Positions 34,027 to 42,276 of a stretch of DNA of 64,000 nt are shown one piece after another. The position numbers and the translations under genes are program-made. The notes beneath the pieces were generated by a model. It saw only the letters and a program-made list of their open reading frames with translations, was not told where the DNA came from and did no database searches. Numbering within the stretch: position 1 is the first letter of the stretch; the number at the start of each line of letters is the position of its first letter. This stretch comes from CAYZWU01 sp964482235. GTDB taxonomy: Bacteria > Planctomycetota > B15-G4 > CAYZWU01. The stretch is taken from NCBI GenBank assembly GCA_964482235.1, contig CAYZWU010000012.1:62001-126000 (forward strand), written 5' to 3'.

Positions 34027-37000
34027 ATGAGACCTGAAGATTTCGTCCACCTCCATGTTCACAGTCACTACTCCCTGCTCGATGGATCGGTCAAGATCGA
34101 CGGCCTGGTGGAGAAGGCCGTCTCCTGCGGCATGAAGGCCCTGGCACTGACCGACCACGGCGCGCTCTTCGGAGCGATCGAGTTCTACAAGAAGGCCAAG
34201 GCAGCGGGGATCAAGCCGATCATCGGAATGGAAGCCTACATGGCCGAGGGGGCGCTCACCGAAAAGCGCCTCCACGGCAGGCCGTCGCGCAACTACCACC
34301 TGACCCTCCTGGCCCGCAACGAGGCCGGTTACAAGAACCTGATCCGCCTCTCATCCCTTGCCTACATCAAGGGCTTCTATCGAAGGCCCCGTGTGGACGT
34401 CGAACACCTTGCCAGCCATTCGGACGGCCTGATCGCGCTGTCTGGCTGCCTGAGCGGCCGGATCCCCTGTGCCTTTCGATTCGACCAGCCCGACAAGGCG
34501 AGAGAGACGGCCATCACGCTGAAGGAGATCTTCGGGCCGGAAAACTTCTACATCGAGATCATGAAGAACGGCCTCGAGGAGCAGGAAAAGGTCAACCCCC
34601 TCCTCATCGATCTGGCGCGGGAGCTCGACCTCCCCCTGGTGGCGACCAACGACATCCATTACCTGGAGCGCAAGGACGCCCTCGTCCAGGAGGTCCTGAT
34701 CTGCATCCAGCGGAACCAGCTTCTCAAGGACGAGAATCGGCAGCGGATGGATAGCGACGAGTTCTTCTTCAAGGACGGGGAGGAGATGATCCGGCTCTTC
34801 GCCGACGTGCCCGATGCCCTGGAGAACACGTCCCGCATCGCCGATCGCTGTGATCTCGAGCTGGAGTTCGGCCGCTACCATATCCCGGAGTTCAAGCCCG
34901 ACAAGGGTCTCTCGCCCGAGAGGATGCTTCGCGATCTCTGCGTCGAAGGCGTGATCAATCGATACGGCGACATCAGACCTGAGGTCGAGGAGAGGCTCGA
35001 CTACGAGCTGGGCGTGATCAACAAGATGGGGTTCGTCTCCTACTTCCTCATCGTCTGGGACTTCATCCGCTTCGCCAAGGAGAACAACATCCCCGTGGGG
35101 CCGGGACGCGGATCGGCGGCAGGCTCGGTTGTGGCCTACGCCCTCGGCATCACGGAGCTCGATCCCCTCAAGTACGACCTCCTCTTCGAGCGATTCCTCA
35201 ACTCCTCCAGGATCTCGATGCCTGACATAGACATCGACTTCTGCGTGAAGGGGAGGGAGAAGGTCGTCAACTACGTGAGGGAGAAGTACGGGGCGGAGAA
35301 CGTCTGTCAGATCGTCACCTTCGGCACGCTGGCCGCCCGGGGCGCGCTGCGCGACGCGGGAAGGGTGCTCGATATCGACCTGGCCCTGGTGGACCGGATC
35401 GCGAAGAAGATCCCGGCCATGAAGCCCCAGGGCGAGAAGAGATCGCTCCTCGAGCTGACGCTGACCGGCGACAGCGACGTGAAGGAGCTCGTGGAGAACG
35501 ATTCCCGGATCAGGGAGCTCTTCGAGATCTCGCGCAAGATCGAGGGGATCAACCGCGACCTCTCCACCCACGCCGCCGGAGTGGTGATCACGGAGGAACC
35601 CCTCTCCGAGCTGGCCCCGCTCTGCCGTGTGAACGACGAAGTCAACACCCAGTACCAGATGACCGTGCTCGAGGACATCGGTCTGCTCAAGATGGACTTC
35701 CTCGGCCTGAAGAACCTGACCACCATCGACAAGGCGGTCAAGCTGATCGAGGAGAACCAGGGGACCCGGATCGACCTCGACAACCTGCCTCTCGACAACG
35801 AGAAGACCTACATGCTCCTCCAGAACGGCTGGACCCAGGGGATCTTTCAGCTCGAATCCCAGGGCATGGTGGATCTTCTGCTGAGACTCCAGCCCGACAA
35901 CTTCGACGACATCATCGCCGTCCTGGCTCTCTACAGGCCGGGACCTCTCGACAGCGGCATGACCGATCAGTACGTGGAGCGCAAGCACGAGCGCCAGGAG
36001 ATCGACACGCTTCACCCGATCCTGGCTGAAGTGCTCGAGGACACCTACGGCGTGATCGTCTACCAGGAGCAGGTGATGCGGATCGCCAACGTGATGGCCG
36101 GCTTTTCCCTGAACGACGCCGACGCGCTCCGGAAGGCGATGGGCAAGAAGAAGATGGAGCAGATGGTGGCCTTCCAGAAGGCTTTCATCGACGGGGCCGA
36201 GGAGAAGGGCGTCGAGAGGAGCGTGGCGGACGAGATCTTCGGCAAGATCATGAAGTTCGCCAGGTACGGCTTCAACAAGTCCCACTCGGCCGCCTACTCG
36301 GTCATCACCTACCGGACCGCGTACCTGAAAGCCAACTATCCCCTGGAATTCATGGCAGCCCTGCTCTCCTGCGACGCCGGCAACTCCGAGAAGATCGCCA
36401 AGTACATCGAAGAGTGCCATCGCATGGATATCGAGGTCCTGGGGCCCGACTATGCGAAGAGCGTTCCCGACTTCGGCATCGAGGGCGACCGGATCCGATT
36501 CGGACTCAATGCGATCAAGGGGCTCGGCGAGAAGGCGGCGGAGTCGATAGTCCTCGCCAGGGAGGAATCGGCCGGCTTCGGCAGCGTGTCCCGGATGCTC
36601 GAAACGATCGACCTGAAGGCCGTCGGCAAGATCGCTCTCGAAACGTTGATCAAGGCGGGCGCCTTCGACACCACCGGGGTGAACAGGGCATCCTACTTCG
36701 AATCGGTCGACCGCCTCCTCAAGAGCGCCGCCACGGTTCAGAACGATCGGAAGATCGGTCAGAGCTCTCTTTTCGGAGGCGACAACGGCGAGTCGGACGA
36801 GATCGCCGTCACCGACTGCGACGACTGGGACGAGGAGACGACGTACATCTACGAGAAGGAGGCCCTCGGCTTCGTTCTATCCATCAATCCCCTCCTCAGG
36901 TACGAGAGGCTGCTCAAGGCTCTCTCCACGGCAAGCGTCGAGGGCTTGAAGAGCCTCGAGGAAGGAATCCAGGTCATCGTTGGAGGCATGCTCGTTACAC

Positions 37001-37482
37001 CCAGGGTCATGCTGGCCCGGAAGGGGCGCTATGCCGGGAAGAAGATCGCCCTCTTCAAGGTGCAGACAACGGGCGGCACCGTCTCCGCCGTGCTCTTCTC
37101 CGAGGAGTTCGAGAAATACGGCCACCTTGTGCAGGATGACAAGCTCTACTTCTTTGCCGGAACGGTGGACCGCAAGAGAGAGGATCCCGGGCTCATCGTC
37201 GCGGAGATCCTGACGATCGACGAGGCGATCAAGGAGTACGGCTCCGCTTTCCTGATTCGCTTCGACGGCAGCGAGGACGAGGCGAACAACGACCTCCTGG
37301 CCCGGATCAGGGAGACCTGCAGCAGCCTGCCCGGCGAATTCGACATCCTCCTGCACTTCAAGGGAGAGGGACGCAACGGCCACACGGTTCGCGCCGGATC
37401 GAAATTCCGCGTCGAGCCGACCCTGCAGACATTCGTCGAGCTGGAAAAGACAGCAGGTACCCACAGGCTCGAGGTTCATTGA
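34027..37482 (+). CDS. dnaE: DNA polymerase III alpha subunit
   Basis: 1151 residues from ATG 34027, the start that gives the usual FVHLHVHSHYSLLDG PHP opening. Replicative polymerase. Order of parts: PHP domain (residues 1 to about 280), C-family polymerase core with GPGRGSAAGS and the catalytic PDIDIDF (residues 399-405), SHSAAYSVI in the fingers, helix-hairpin-helix region, and an OB fold near 1000 (VIVGGMLVTPR). Length and order are standard for DnaE. Transcribed away from the lipoprotein gene. Confidence 0.96.
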   Translation: MRPEDFVHLHVHSHYSLLDGSVKIDGLVEKAVSCGMKALALTDHGALFGAIEFYKKAKAAGIKPIIGMEAYMAEGALTEKRLHGRPSRNYHLTLLARNEAGYKNLIRLSSLAYIKGFYRRPRVDVEHLASHSDGLIALSGCLSGRIPCAFRFDQPDKARETAITLKEIFGPENFYIEIMKNGLEEQEKVNPLLIDLARELDLPLVATNDIHYLERKDALVQEVLICIQRNQLLKDENRQRMDSDEFFFKDGEEMIRLFADVPDALENTSRIADRCDLELEFGRYHIPEFKPDKGLSPERMLRDLCVEGVINRYGDIRPEVEERLDYELGVINKMGFVSYFLIVWDFIRFAKENNIPVGPGRGSAAGSVVAYALGITELDPLKYDLLFERFLNSSRISMPDIDIDFCVKGREKVVNYVREKYGAENVCQIVTFGTLAARGALRDAGRVLDIDLALVDRIAKKIPAMKPQGEKRSLLELTLTGDSDVKELVENDSRIRELFEISRKIEGINRDLSTHAAGVVITEEPLSELAPLCRVNDEVNTQYQMTVLEDIGLLKMDFLGLKNLTTIDKAVKLIEENQGTRIDLDNLPLDNEKTYMLLQNGWTQGIFQLESQGMVDLLLRLQPDNFDDIIAVLALYRPGPLDSGMTDQYVERKHERQEIDTLHPILAEVLEDTYGVIVYQEQVMRIANVMAGFSLNDADALRKAMGKKKMEQMVAFQKAFIDGAEEKGVERSVADEIFGKIMKFARYGFNKSHSAAYSVITYRTAYLKANYPLEFMAALLSCDAGNSEKIAKYIEECHRMDIEVLGPDYAKSVPDFGIEGDRIRFGLNAIKGLGEKAAESIVLAREESAGFGSVSRMLETIDLKAVGKIALETLIKAGAFDTTGVNRASYFESVDRLLKSAATVQNDRKIGQSSLFGGDNGESDEIAVTDCDDWDEETTYIYEKEALGFVLSINPLLRYERLLKALSTASVEGLKSLEEGIQVIVGGMLVTPRVMLARKGRYAGKKIALFKVQTTGGTVSAVLFSEEFEKYGHLVQDDKLYFFAGTVDRKREDPGLIVAEILTIDEAIKEYGSAFLIRFDGSEDEANNDLLARIRETCSSLPGEFDILLHFKGEGRNGHTVRAGSKFRVEPTLQTFVELEKTAGTHRLEVH

Positions 37483-37487
37483 GCTTC

Positions 37488-37625
37488 CTTTCCCGTTCCC
37501 GACTCCGCTCCCGAATAGTCAAAGCGGCGCGCCAAAAAAATAAGACTCCAACTTTCCTGGTGAAGATTGGCTCATGGCAGTCTTTACTCCTGAGGCGGAG
37601 GGCGGGAGCGGAGAACGGGAGCGGG
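37488..37625. repeat. Imperfect long inverted repeat (family C, copy 1)
   Basis: TTCCCGTTCCCGACTCCGCT near 37490 is the approximate inverse of CGGGAGCGGAGAACGGGAGC near 37601, giving a roughly 130-bp palindromic unit just after dnaE. A related unit with CTCCCGCTCCCG arms occurs at about 52270-52370 after another gene end. Confidence 0.5.
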
Positions 37626-37661
37626 TTATAAATTCGCTATCCTACATTCGGCGAATGAACT

Positions 37662-37698
37662 AAAAAAACCGCGGCAGGAAGGAGATCCTGCCGCGGTT
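37662..37698 (-). terminator. Intrinsic terminator of the propeller-protein gene
   Basis: A perfect 13-bp stem (AACCGCGGCAGGA at 37667-37679 with its complement at 37686-37698) runs into T7 on the minus strand, 28 bases after the stop of the gene at 37726. It could also stop dnaE transcripts on +, with a weaker T tract. Confidence 0.85.
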
Positions 37699-37725
37699 CT
37701 TGTTTTCGTCCAGGGCTACTAGCGA

Positions 37726-39459
37726 TCAGTTGACCGTGATCTCGAGAGGATCAGTGATCGAACCGTAGCCGCCGCCGGAAAGCTTGACAACGCCCACGGC
37801 GTAAAAAGTACTTCCCGCACCTAGAATGAGAGGGAAGGTGCCGGTGGTGCCGGTACCGTTCAGAGCGACAGGACCGCTCAGAAGGGTGCCGTACCTGAGG
37901 CTCTGTGCGAAGAGGGTATCGTAGGCGATGCCCACATCCCTGCCGTCGCCGGGGATCAGGAAGCTGCCGAGGCTGTTCGAGCAGACGACCTGGAACTCGT
38001 CGCCGGGATTCGACTCGCCGGCCACGCAGCCCGCGATGTCGAAGTTGTGCGGCTGGCCGGAGGTGCCGGGGCCGACCAGGGTGAGGTACACTCCGCGGAA
38101 GGAGTTGGTGAACACGTTGTTGGTGCCGCCGCCCTGGATCGTGTCGTCGAGATAGGCCGAGTGGCAGGAGATGTAGTGCGTGTCGATCGCGACCTCGGCG
38201 TAATCGACATCGCCGGCGGTCAGCGACATGTTGATCTGCGCGCCGAAGGAGTCGCCGCCGTCGCGGGACCAGGCCACGAAGGCGTCGTCGGGAGTGCCGG
38301 GAGCGGCAAAGCCCACTGCGGCGATGTCGCCGTCGAGGGCCACGCGCGGATAGGAGGCTCCGCCCGAGGAGACCTGGACATCAGCGCCCCAGAGCACGCC
38401 GTTGTTATGGGAGACAGCGGTGAAGGCTTCGTCGCTTGCGGTCCGGTTGTCTTCCCAGGCCACGAGCAGGCTCGTGCCGGAGCAGGCGACCTGGACGTTG
38501 TCCACATCATCCGTGCCGGCCGCGTAGGTGCCGATGATGGCATCGGTGGGATTGAAGGTCAGACCGCCGTCGATGGAGAAGTTGTAGCGCAGCTCCTCGT
38601 TCGAGGTGCCGGTGCGCTCCTCCTGCCAGAAGACGTGGATGTCGAGAGCCGATGTCATGCAGACGCCCACGGAGTGCTCGGTGTCGCCGAGCCCGGTGGT
38701 GTCCATGTCAATGCGAACAGGGATTCCCACGACACCGGCGGAGTCGAAAGGCGTGCCGAAAAGGTCGTCGTTGCCGCCGCTGTTGTCGTCGAAGCCCACG
38801 AAAGCCTGGGTGCCGAAGCAGCCGAGACCGACGTAGTCCACATCCCAGTCGCCGGCATTGCCGTTGCCGGCATGGGTACCGGGGGTGAAGTTGGCGCCGC
38901 CGTCGTTGGAAGCGGATACGATGATCGCCTCGTTGGCAGCGCCGATCTCCACGGCCAGCGCGAAGAAGACGTTCATGCCGTCCGCTGCCATGGTGACCCA
39001 CTTGACGTCGGATACTCCGGGCAGATCGGTGTCGTCGATGCGGATCTCGGGACCGAAGGTAACGCCGCCGTTGTGGGAGGCGACGAAGTAGACGTCATCG
39101 GCCATACCGTTGCGCTGATCCATCCAGTAGATGTAGACATCCGCGCCGTTGGCGTAGATCGAATTGGGGTTCAGGTCCTTGCGAGCGTCCAGGACATCGG
39201 TGTCGAGCCGAACCTCGGTGCTGAAGGTCCTTCCATTGTCCACGGAATAGGCATAGTAGACTGCGTTTCCGCCGGTCCGCAGGTCCGACCAGGCGGTATA
39301 GACGCGGCCCGAATCAGCACAGACAACCGGATCGTACGCCGTGGCAGCGGTGTTGCCGGTGTCGAGCTGGATCGGTGTCCGGGGCGTCTGCGCATCGAGC
39401 GTGCCGGCCAGAACACCAATCATCATGAGACAAAGAGCAATAAAACCGATCTTTCTCAT
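37726..39459 (-). CDS. Secreted BNR/sialidase-like beta-propeller protein
   Basis: 577 residues, Sec signal peptide ending LDAQ. The body has at least five Asp-box-like repeats (SVDNGRTF, SHNGGVTFG, SNDGGANF, SIDGGLTF, SRDGGDSF), characteristic of sialidase/BNR propellers, but no sialidase catalytic arginine triad was identified. A separate C-terminal beta domain (from LTLVGPGTSGQPH to DPLEITVN) follows. AGGAGG precedes the ATG. Likely an exported binding or structural protein; enzyme activity is uncertain. Confidence 0.7.
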   Translation of the reverse strand: MRKIGFIALCLMMIGVLAGTLDAQTPRTPIQLDTGNTAATAYDPVVCADSGRVYTAWSDLRTGGNAVYYAYSVDNGRTFSTEVRLDTDVLDARKDLNPNSIYANGADVYIYWMDQRNGMADDVYFVASHNGGVTFGPEIRIDDTDLPGVSDVKWVTMAADGMNVFFALAVEIGAANEAIIVSASNDGGANFTPGTHAGNGNAGDWDVDYVGLGCFGTQAFVGFDDNSGGNDDLFGTPFDSAGVVGIPVRIDMDTTGLGDTEHSVGVCMTSALDIHVFWQEERTGTSNEELRYNFSIDGGLTFNPTDAIIGTYAAGTDDVDNVQVACSGTSLLVAWEDNRTASDEAFTAVSHNNGVLWGADVQVSSGGASYPRVALDGDIAAVGFAAPGTPDDAFVAWSRDGGDSFGAQINMSLTAGDVDYAEVAIDTHYISCHSAYLDDTIQGGGTNNVFTNSFRGVYLTLVGPGTSGQPHNFDIAGCVAGESNPGDEFQVVCSNSLGSFLIPGDGRDVGIAYDTLFAQSLRYGTLLSGPVALNGTGTTGTFPLILGAGSTFYAVGVVKLSGGGYGSITDPLEITVN

Positions 39460-40127
39460 CGTTACAGTCCTCCTAAAAGTGTCGAATCCAGGAAAAACAG
39501 AAAAAACGTGACTCCCCTGTCGGGGAGATGCAACCTAGCCAGTCATAAGAGCTTGAACTATTGATCGATAGAAATAGACCGGCTCATCATAAACCGATTT
39601 TGTTAAATCAGTGTTAGTCGATCGAAAAAAAGTGAGCATATGGAAAATTTGATTGTATCCCGCCTGCTTGCTGATCAGTCAAGTCGGCCCAACAAGTTGA
39701 CAACAAGCAGGTTATCCAAAATCAATAGAGACCGATCGGTCCGATTCAGGGACTCGTGAACTATTCCTGTAGCAGGTATCCAGTCAGAGTCAATCTATCG
39801 AATATTTAAATCGATCCCGGTGCTCTCAATCAGGGGCTCATTATAGGCGGTCCGGCTCAAAAAGAAAAGCGCAATGATCAAAAAGGAGCGCTTCGAGGCC
39901 GCTGGACCCCTTGCCTCGCCGGGGATCGGCCGCCTCGCGACTTACGGTAATAATTATCAACTCAAATCTTGAATTCGCCCCCCGCTGGACTATGATTGTC
40001 CTTTTCTTTCTTTTAATCTGCTCAACCGTATTTCTCACCCCCTCCGCTGCCGGAACAGGTGAAAAATCCGGACCAAAACGAAGAGAACTTTAGTGAGATC
40101 CCCTTTCCAGCCTAGAGGGAAAAACCG
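39460..40127. other. 668-bp AT-rich intergenic region
   Basis: No supported gene. It holds the promoter region of the propeller-protein gene on one side and of the fumarate reductase operon on the other. Small palindromes occur (GACCGATCGGTC near 39730; AAGCGC/GCGCTT near 39870). A 60-codon frame on + (39911-40093) has no family resemblance. Confidence 0.4.
39969..39996 (+). promoter_or_regulatory. Candidate promoter of the Hdr-fumarate reductase operon
   Basis: TTGAAT (39969-39974) and TATGAT (39991-39996) are 16 bases apart, giving a leader of about 125 nt before the first gene. Confidence 0.45.
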
Positions 40128-40535
40128 ATGAGTCTAAAAATCACCGACGTCAGCCACGACGAGGCATTCATCCAGAAGCTGGAAGAGATCAGCGGCGAGA
40201 ATGTCCACAAGTGCATGCAGTGCGGAACTTGCAGCGGCGGCTGCCCCATGGGCGACAAGATGGACGCCACACCGCGCAAGATCATGCTGCTTTCCCATTT
40301 CGGGATGAAGGAGACGGTCTCCGACACGAACACCGTCTGGCTCTGCGCCACCTGCAACACCTGCCACGCGCGCTGCCCCCGCGGCATCGACATCCCGAAG
40401 ATCATGGAAGCGATCCGGCAGTTGACCCTGCGCGAGAACGAGAACCGGATCGAACCGAACGAGATCCCCGCCGAAGTGATGTCAGAGATGCCCCAGATCG
40501 CCTTTGTCAGCTGTTTCCGAAAGAACACCTCCTGA
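40128..40535 (+). CDS. HdrC-like 4Fe-4S ferredoxin subunit
   Basis: 135 residues with two 4Fe-4S motifs, CMQCGTCSGGCPMG and CATCNTCHARCPRG, in the pattern of heterodisulfide reductase subunit C. It should pass electrons between the HdrB-like and the iron-sulfur/flavoprotein subunits. First gene of a four-gene operon; AGAGGG precedes the ATG. No membrane segment is present. Confidence 0.88.
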   Translation: MSLKITDVSHDEAFIQKLEEISGENVHKCMQCGTCSGGCPMGDKMDATPRKIMLLSHFGMKETVSDTNTVWLCATCNTCHARCPRGIDIPKIMEAIRQLTLRENENRIEPNEIPAEVMSEMPQIAFVSCFRKNTS

Positions 40536-40557
40536 GAATCAAGTATCGAGGATACCC

Positions 40558-41433
40558 ATGAAAGTCTGTTTCTATCCCGGCTGCACCTTGAAAACGAAGG
40601 CAAGGAATCTAGAAGAGTCCGGCATCGCTGCAATGAAGTGCCTCGGCATCGAGCTCGAGGAGCTCGAGCGCTGGAACTGCTGCGGTGTGGTCTTCTCCCT
40701 GGCCGACGACGACCTCATCCACCTGGTGGCGCCTGTCCGCGACCTCGTCCGCGTCAAGGATGCTGGCTACGACAAGGTCGTCACCTTCTGCTCGATGTGC
40801 TTCAACACCCTGGCCCGCGCCAACCTCGTCATGCGCGATGACAAGGAAAAGCGCAACACGATCAACGACTTCATGGAGGAGGAGACCGACTATGCCGGCG
40901 AGGTGAAGGTGATGCATCTCCTCGACTTCCTCCGCGACGAGATCGGGTGGGAGAAGGTGAAGGAGCAGGTCAAGAAGCCGCTGGGCGGCCTGAAGGTCGC
41001 GCCCCAGTACGGCTGCACTCTAGTGCGGCCTTCCGAAGTGGCCATCGACTCGGCGGAGAATCCAACGGTCCTCCACGACTTCCTGACCGCCCTCGGCGCC
41101 GATCCCGTGAGCTTCGGTGCCGCCACGGACTGCTGCGGATCGTACCAGATGCTCAGCAATCCCGAGGCCGCCGTCGACGCCGTGGCCCGCATCATCGCCT
41201 CCGCAGGAGAGAACGGCGCCGAGGCGCTCGTGTCGAGCTGCCCCCTCTGCGAGTACAACGTGGGGATCAGGCAGGCCGACGCCCTGGAGAAGCAGAAGGA
41301 CCTGAAGGCTCTTCCCAGTTTTTACCTCACACAGCTGCTGGCCGTGGCTTTCGGAGTGGATCCCGCGATCTGCCGGTTCGATCTCAACCACTCCGGTTCA
41401 CTGCCCCTGCTGAATGAAAAAGTGCTGCAGTAA
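40558..41433 (+). CDS. HdrB-like subunit with two CCG domains
   Basis: 291 residues from ATG 40558, where the CCG-domain opening MKVCFYPGCTLK begins. Two cysteine-rich CCG domains are complete: first YPGC...WNCCG...CSMC, second YGCT...DCCGS...CPLC. In HdrB these bind noncubane 4Fe-4S clusters that reduce a disulfide; in SdhE/TfrB-type proteins they couple fumarate/succinate chemistry to a quinone or thiol partner. Partner here is unknown. Confidence 0.88.
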   Translation: MKVCFYPGCTLKTKARNLEESGIAAMKCLGIELEELERWNCCGVVFSLADDDLIHLVAPVRDLVRVKDAGYDKVVTFCSMCFNTLARANLVMRDDKEKRNTINDFMEEETDYAGEVKVMHLLDFLRDEIGWEKVKEQVKKPLGGLKVAPQYGCTLVRPSEVAIDSAENPTVLHDFLTALGADPVSFGAATDCCGSYQMLSNPEAAVDAVARIIASAGENGAEALVSSCPLCEYNVGIRQADALEKQKDLKALPSFYLTQLLAVAFGVDPAICRFDLNHSGSLPLLNEKVLQ

Positions 41434-41453
41434 CAAGATTGAGAGAGGAAACC

Positions 41454-42188
41454 ATGAGCGAAGCCGCCACTGAAATGTCTCAGAAGATGATCCCCATCTA
41501 CATCATGGGGAAGAAGTACGATGTGCCCGAAAGCCTGACCATCATGAAGGCCATGGAATATGCCGGGTACCAGTTCGTGCGCGGGTGCGGGTGTCGCGGC
41601 GGCATCTGCGGCGCCTGCGGAACGGTCTACCGCAAGCCGGGCGACTATCACCTCCGCGTGGGCCTCGCCTGCCAGACCGTGGTCGAGGAGGACATGTACC
41701 TGACGCAGATCCCCTTCTTTCCTGCCAACAGGTCGGTCTTCGACTTCGATGCCACGACGGGTGCGGCGGAAGACGCGTTCAAGGCCTATCCCGAGCTTTT
41801 CCGCTGCATGGCCTGCAACGCCTGCACAAAGGTCTGCCCCATGGACGTCCCCACGATGGACTACATCGCCGCCATCAAGCGGGGCGACTTCGAGAAGGCA
41901 ACCGAGCTCTCCTTCGACTGCATTCAGTGCGGGCTCTGCGCCACGCGCTGCATGGCGGAGATGGCCCAGTACCACATCGCCCAGATGGTCCGGCGCATCA
42001 GCGGAGCGCACCTTTCCCCCAAGGCGGAGCATGCCGACGAGATGGTCTCGCAGATCAAGGCCGGCAAGTACACCGAGGAGCTCGCCTCCCTGAAGACCAG
42101 GAGCAAGGAGGAGCTCAAGGAGCTCTACGTGAAGCGCCCGATGGAGCCGGCCATGGCCGACGAATTCTGGAAGCCCGACCAGGAGTGA
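41454..42188 (+). CDS. Iron-sulfur subunit of fumarate reductase/succinate dehydrogenase type
   Basis: 244 residues. N-terminal 2Fe-2S motif GCGCRGGICGACGT, then two clusters in an alpha-helical ferredoxin domain (CMACNACTKVCPMD and CIQCGLCATRC). The order matches SdhB/FrdB and the N-terminal part of methanogen TfrB. GAGAGAGG lies just before the ATG. The tail is charged. Electron conduit between the flavoprotein and the Hdr-like subunits. Confidence 0.87.
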   Translation: MSEAATEMSQKMIPIYIMGKKYDVPESLTIMKAMEYAGYQFVRGCGCRGGICGACGTVYRKPGDYHLRVGLACQTVVEEDMYLTQIPFFPANRSVFDFDATTGAAEDAFKAYPELFRCMACNACTKVCPMDVPTMDYIAAIKRGDFEKATELSFDCIQCGLCATRCMAEMAQYHIAQMVRRISGAHLSPKAEHADEMVSQIKAGKYTEELASLKTRSKEELKELYVKRPMEPAMADEFWKPDQE

Positions 42189-42276
42189 GCCAGTTCAACA
42201 GCCGCGAGGCACCAACTGCGCGGACAAGATAGAAATGGAATCAGCGATCGAATCGAGATAGAGAAAGAGGTGGAGA

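Noticed and set aside
34351..36420. 689-codon open frame on the minus strand inside dnaE
   Set aside because: Antisense shadow of a GC-rich gene; composition is typical of frame shadows and the sense strand encodes full DnaE.
39911..40093. 60-codon gene with a hydrophobic segment before the fumarate reductase operon
   Set aside because: No convincing ribosome binding site, and the likely operon promoter lies inside it.
40533..40558. Second UGA read-through between the HdrC-like and HdrB-like genes
   Set aside because: The next ATG is not in the same frame, and both proteins are complete family members on their own.
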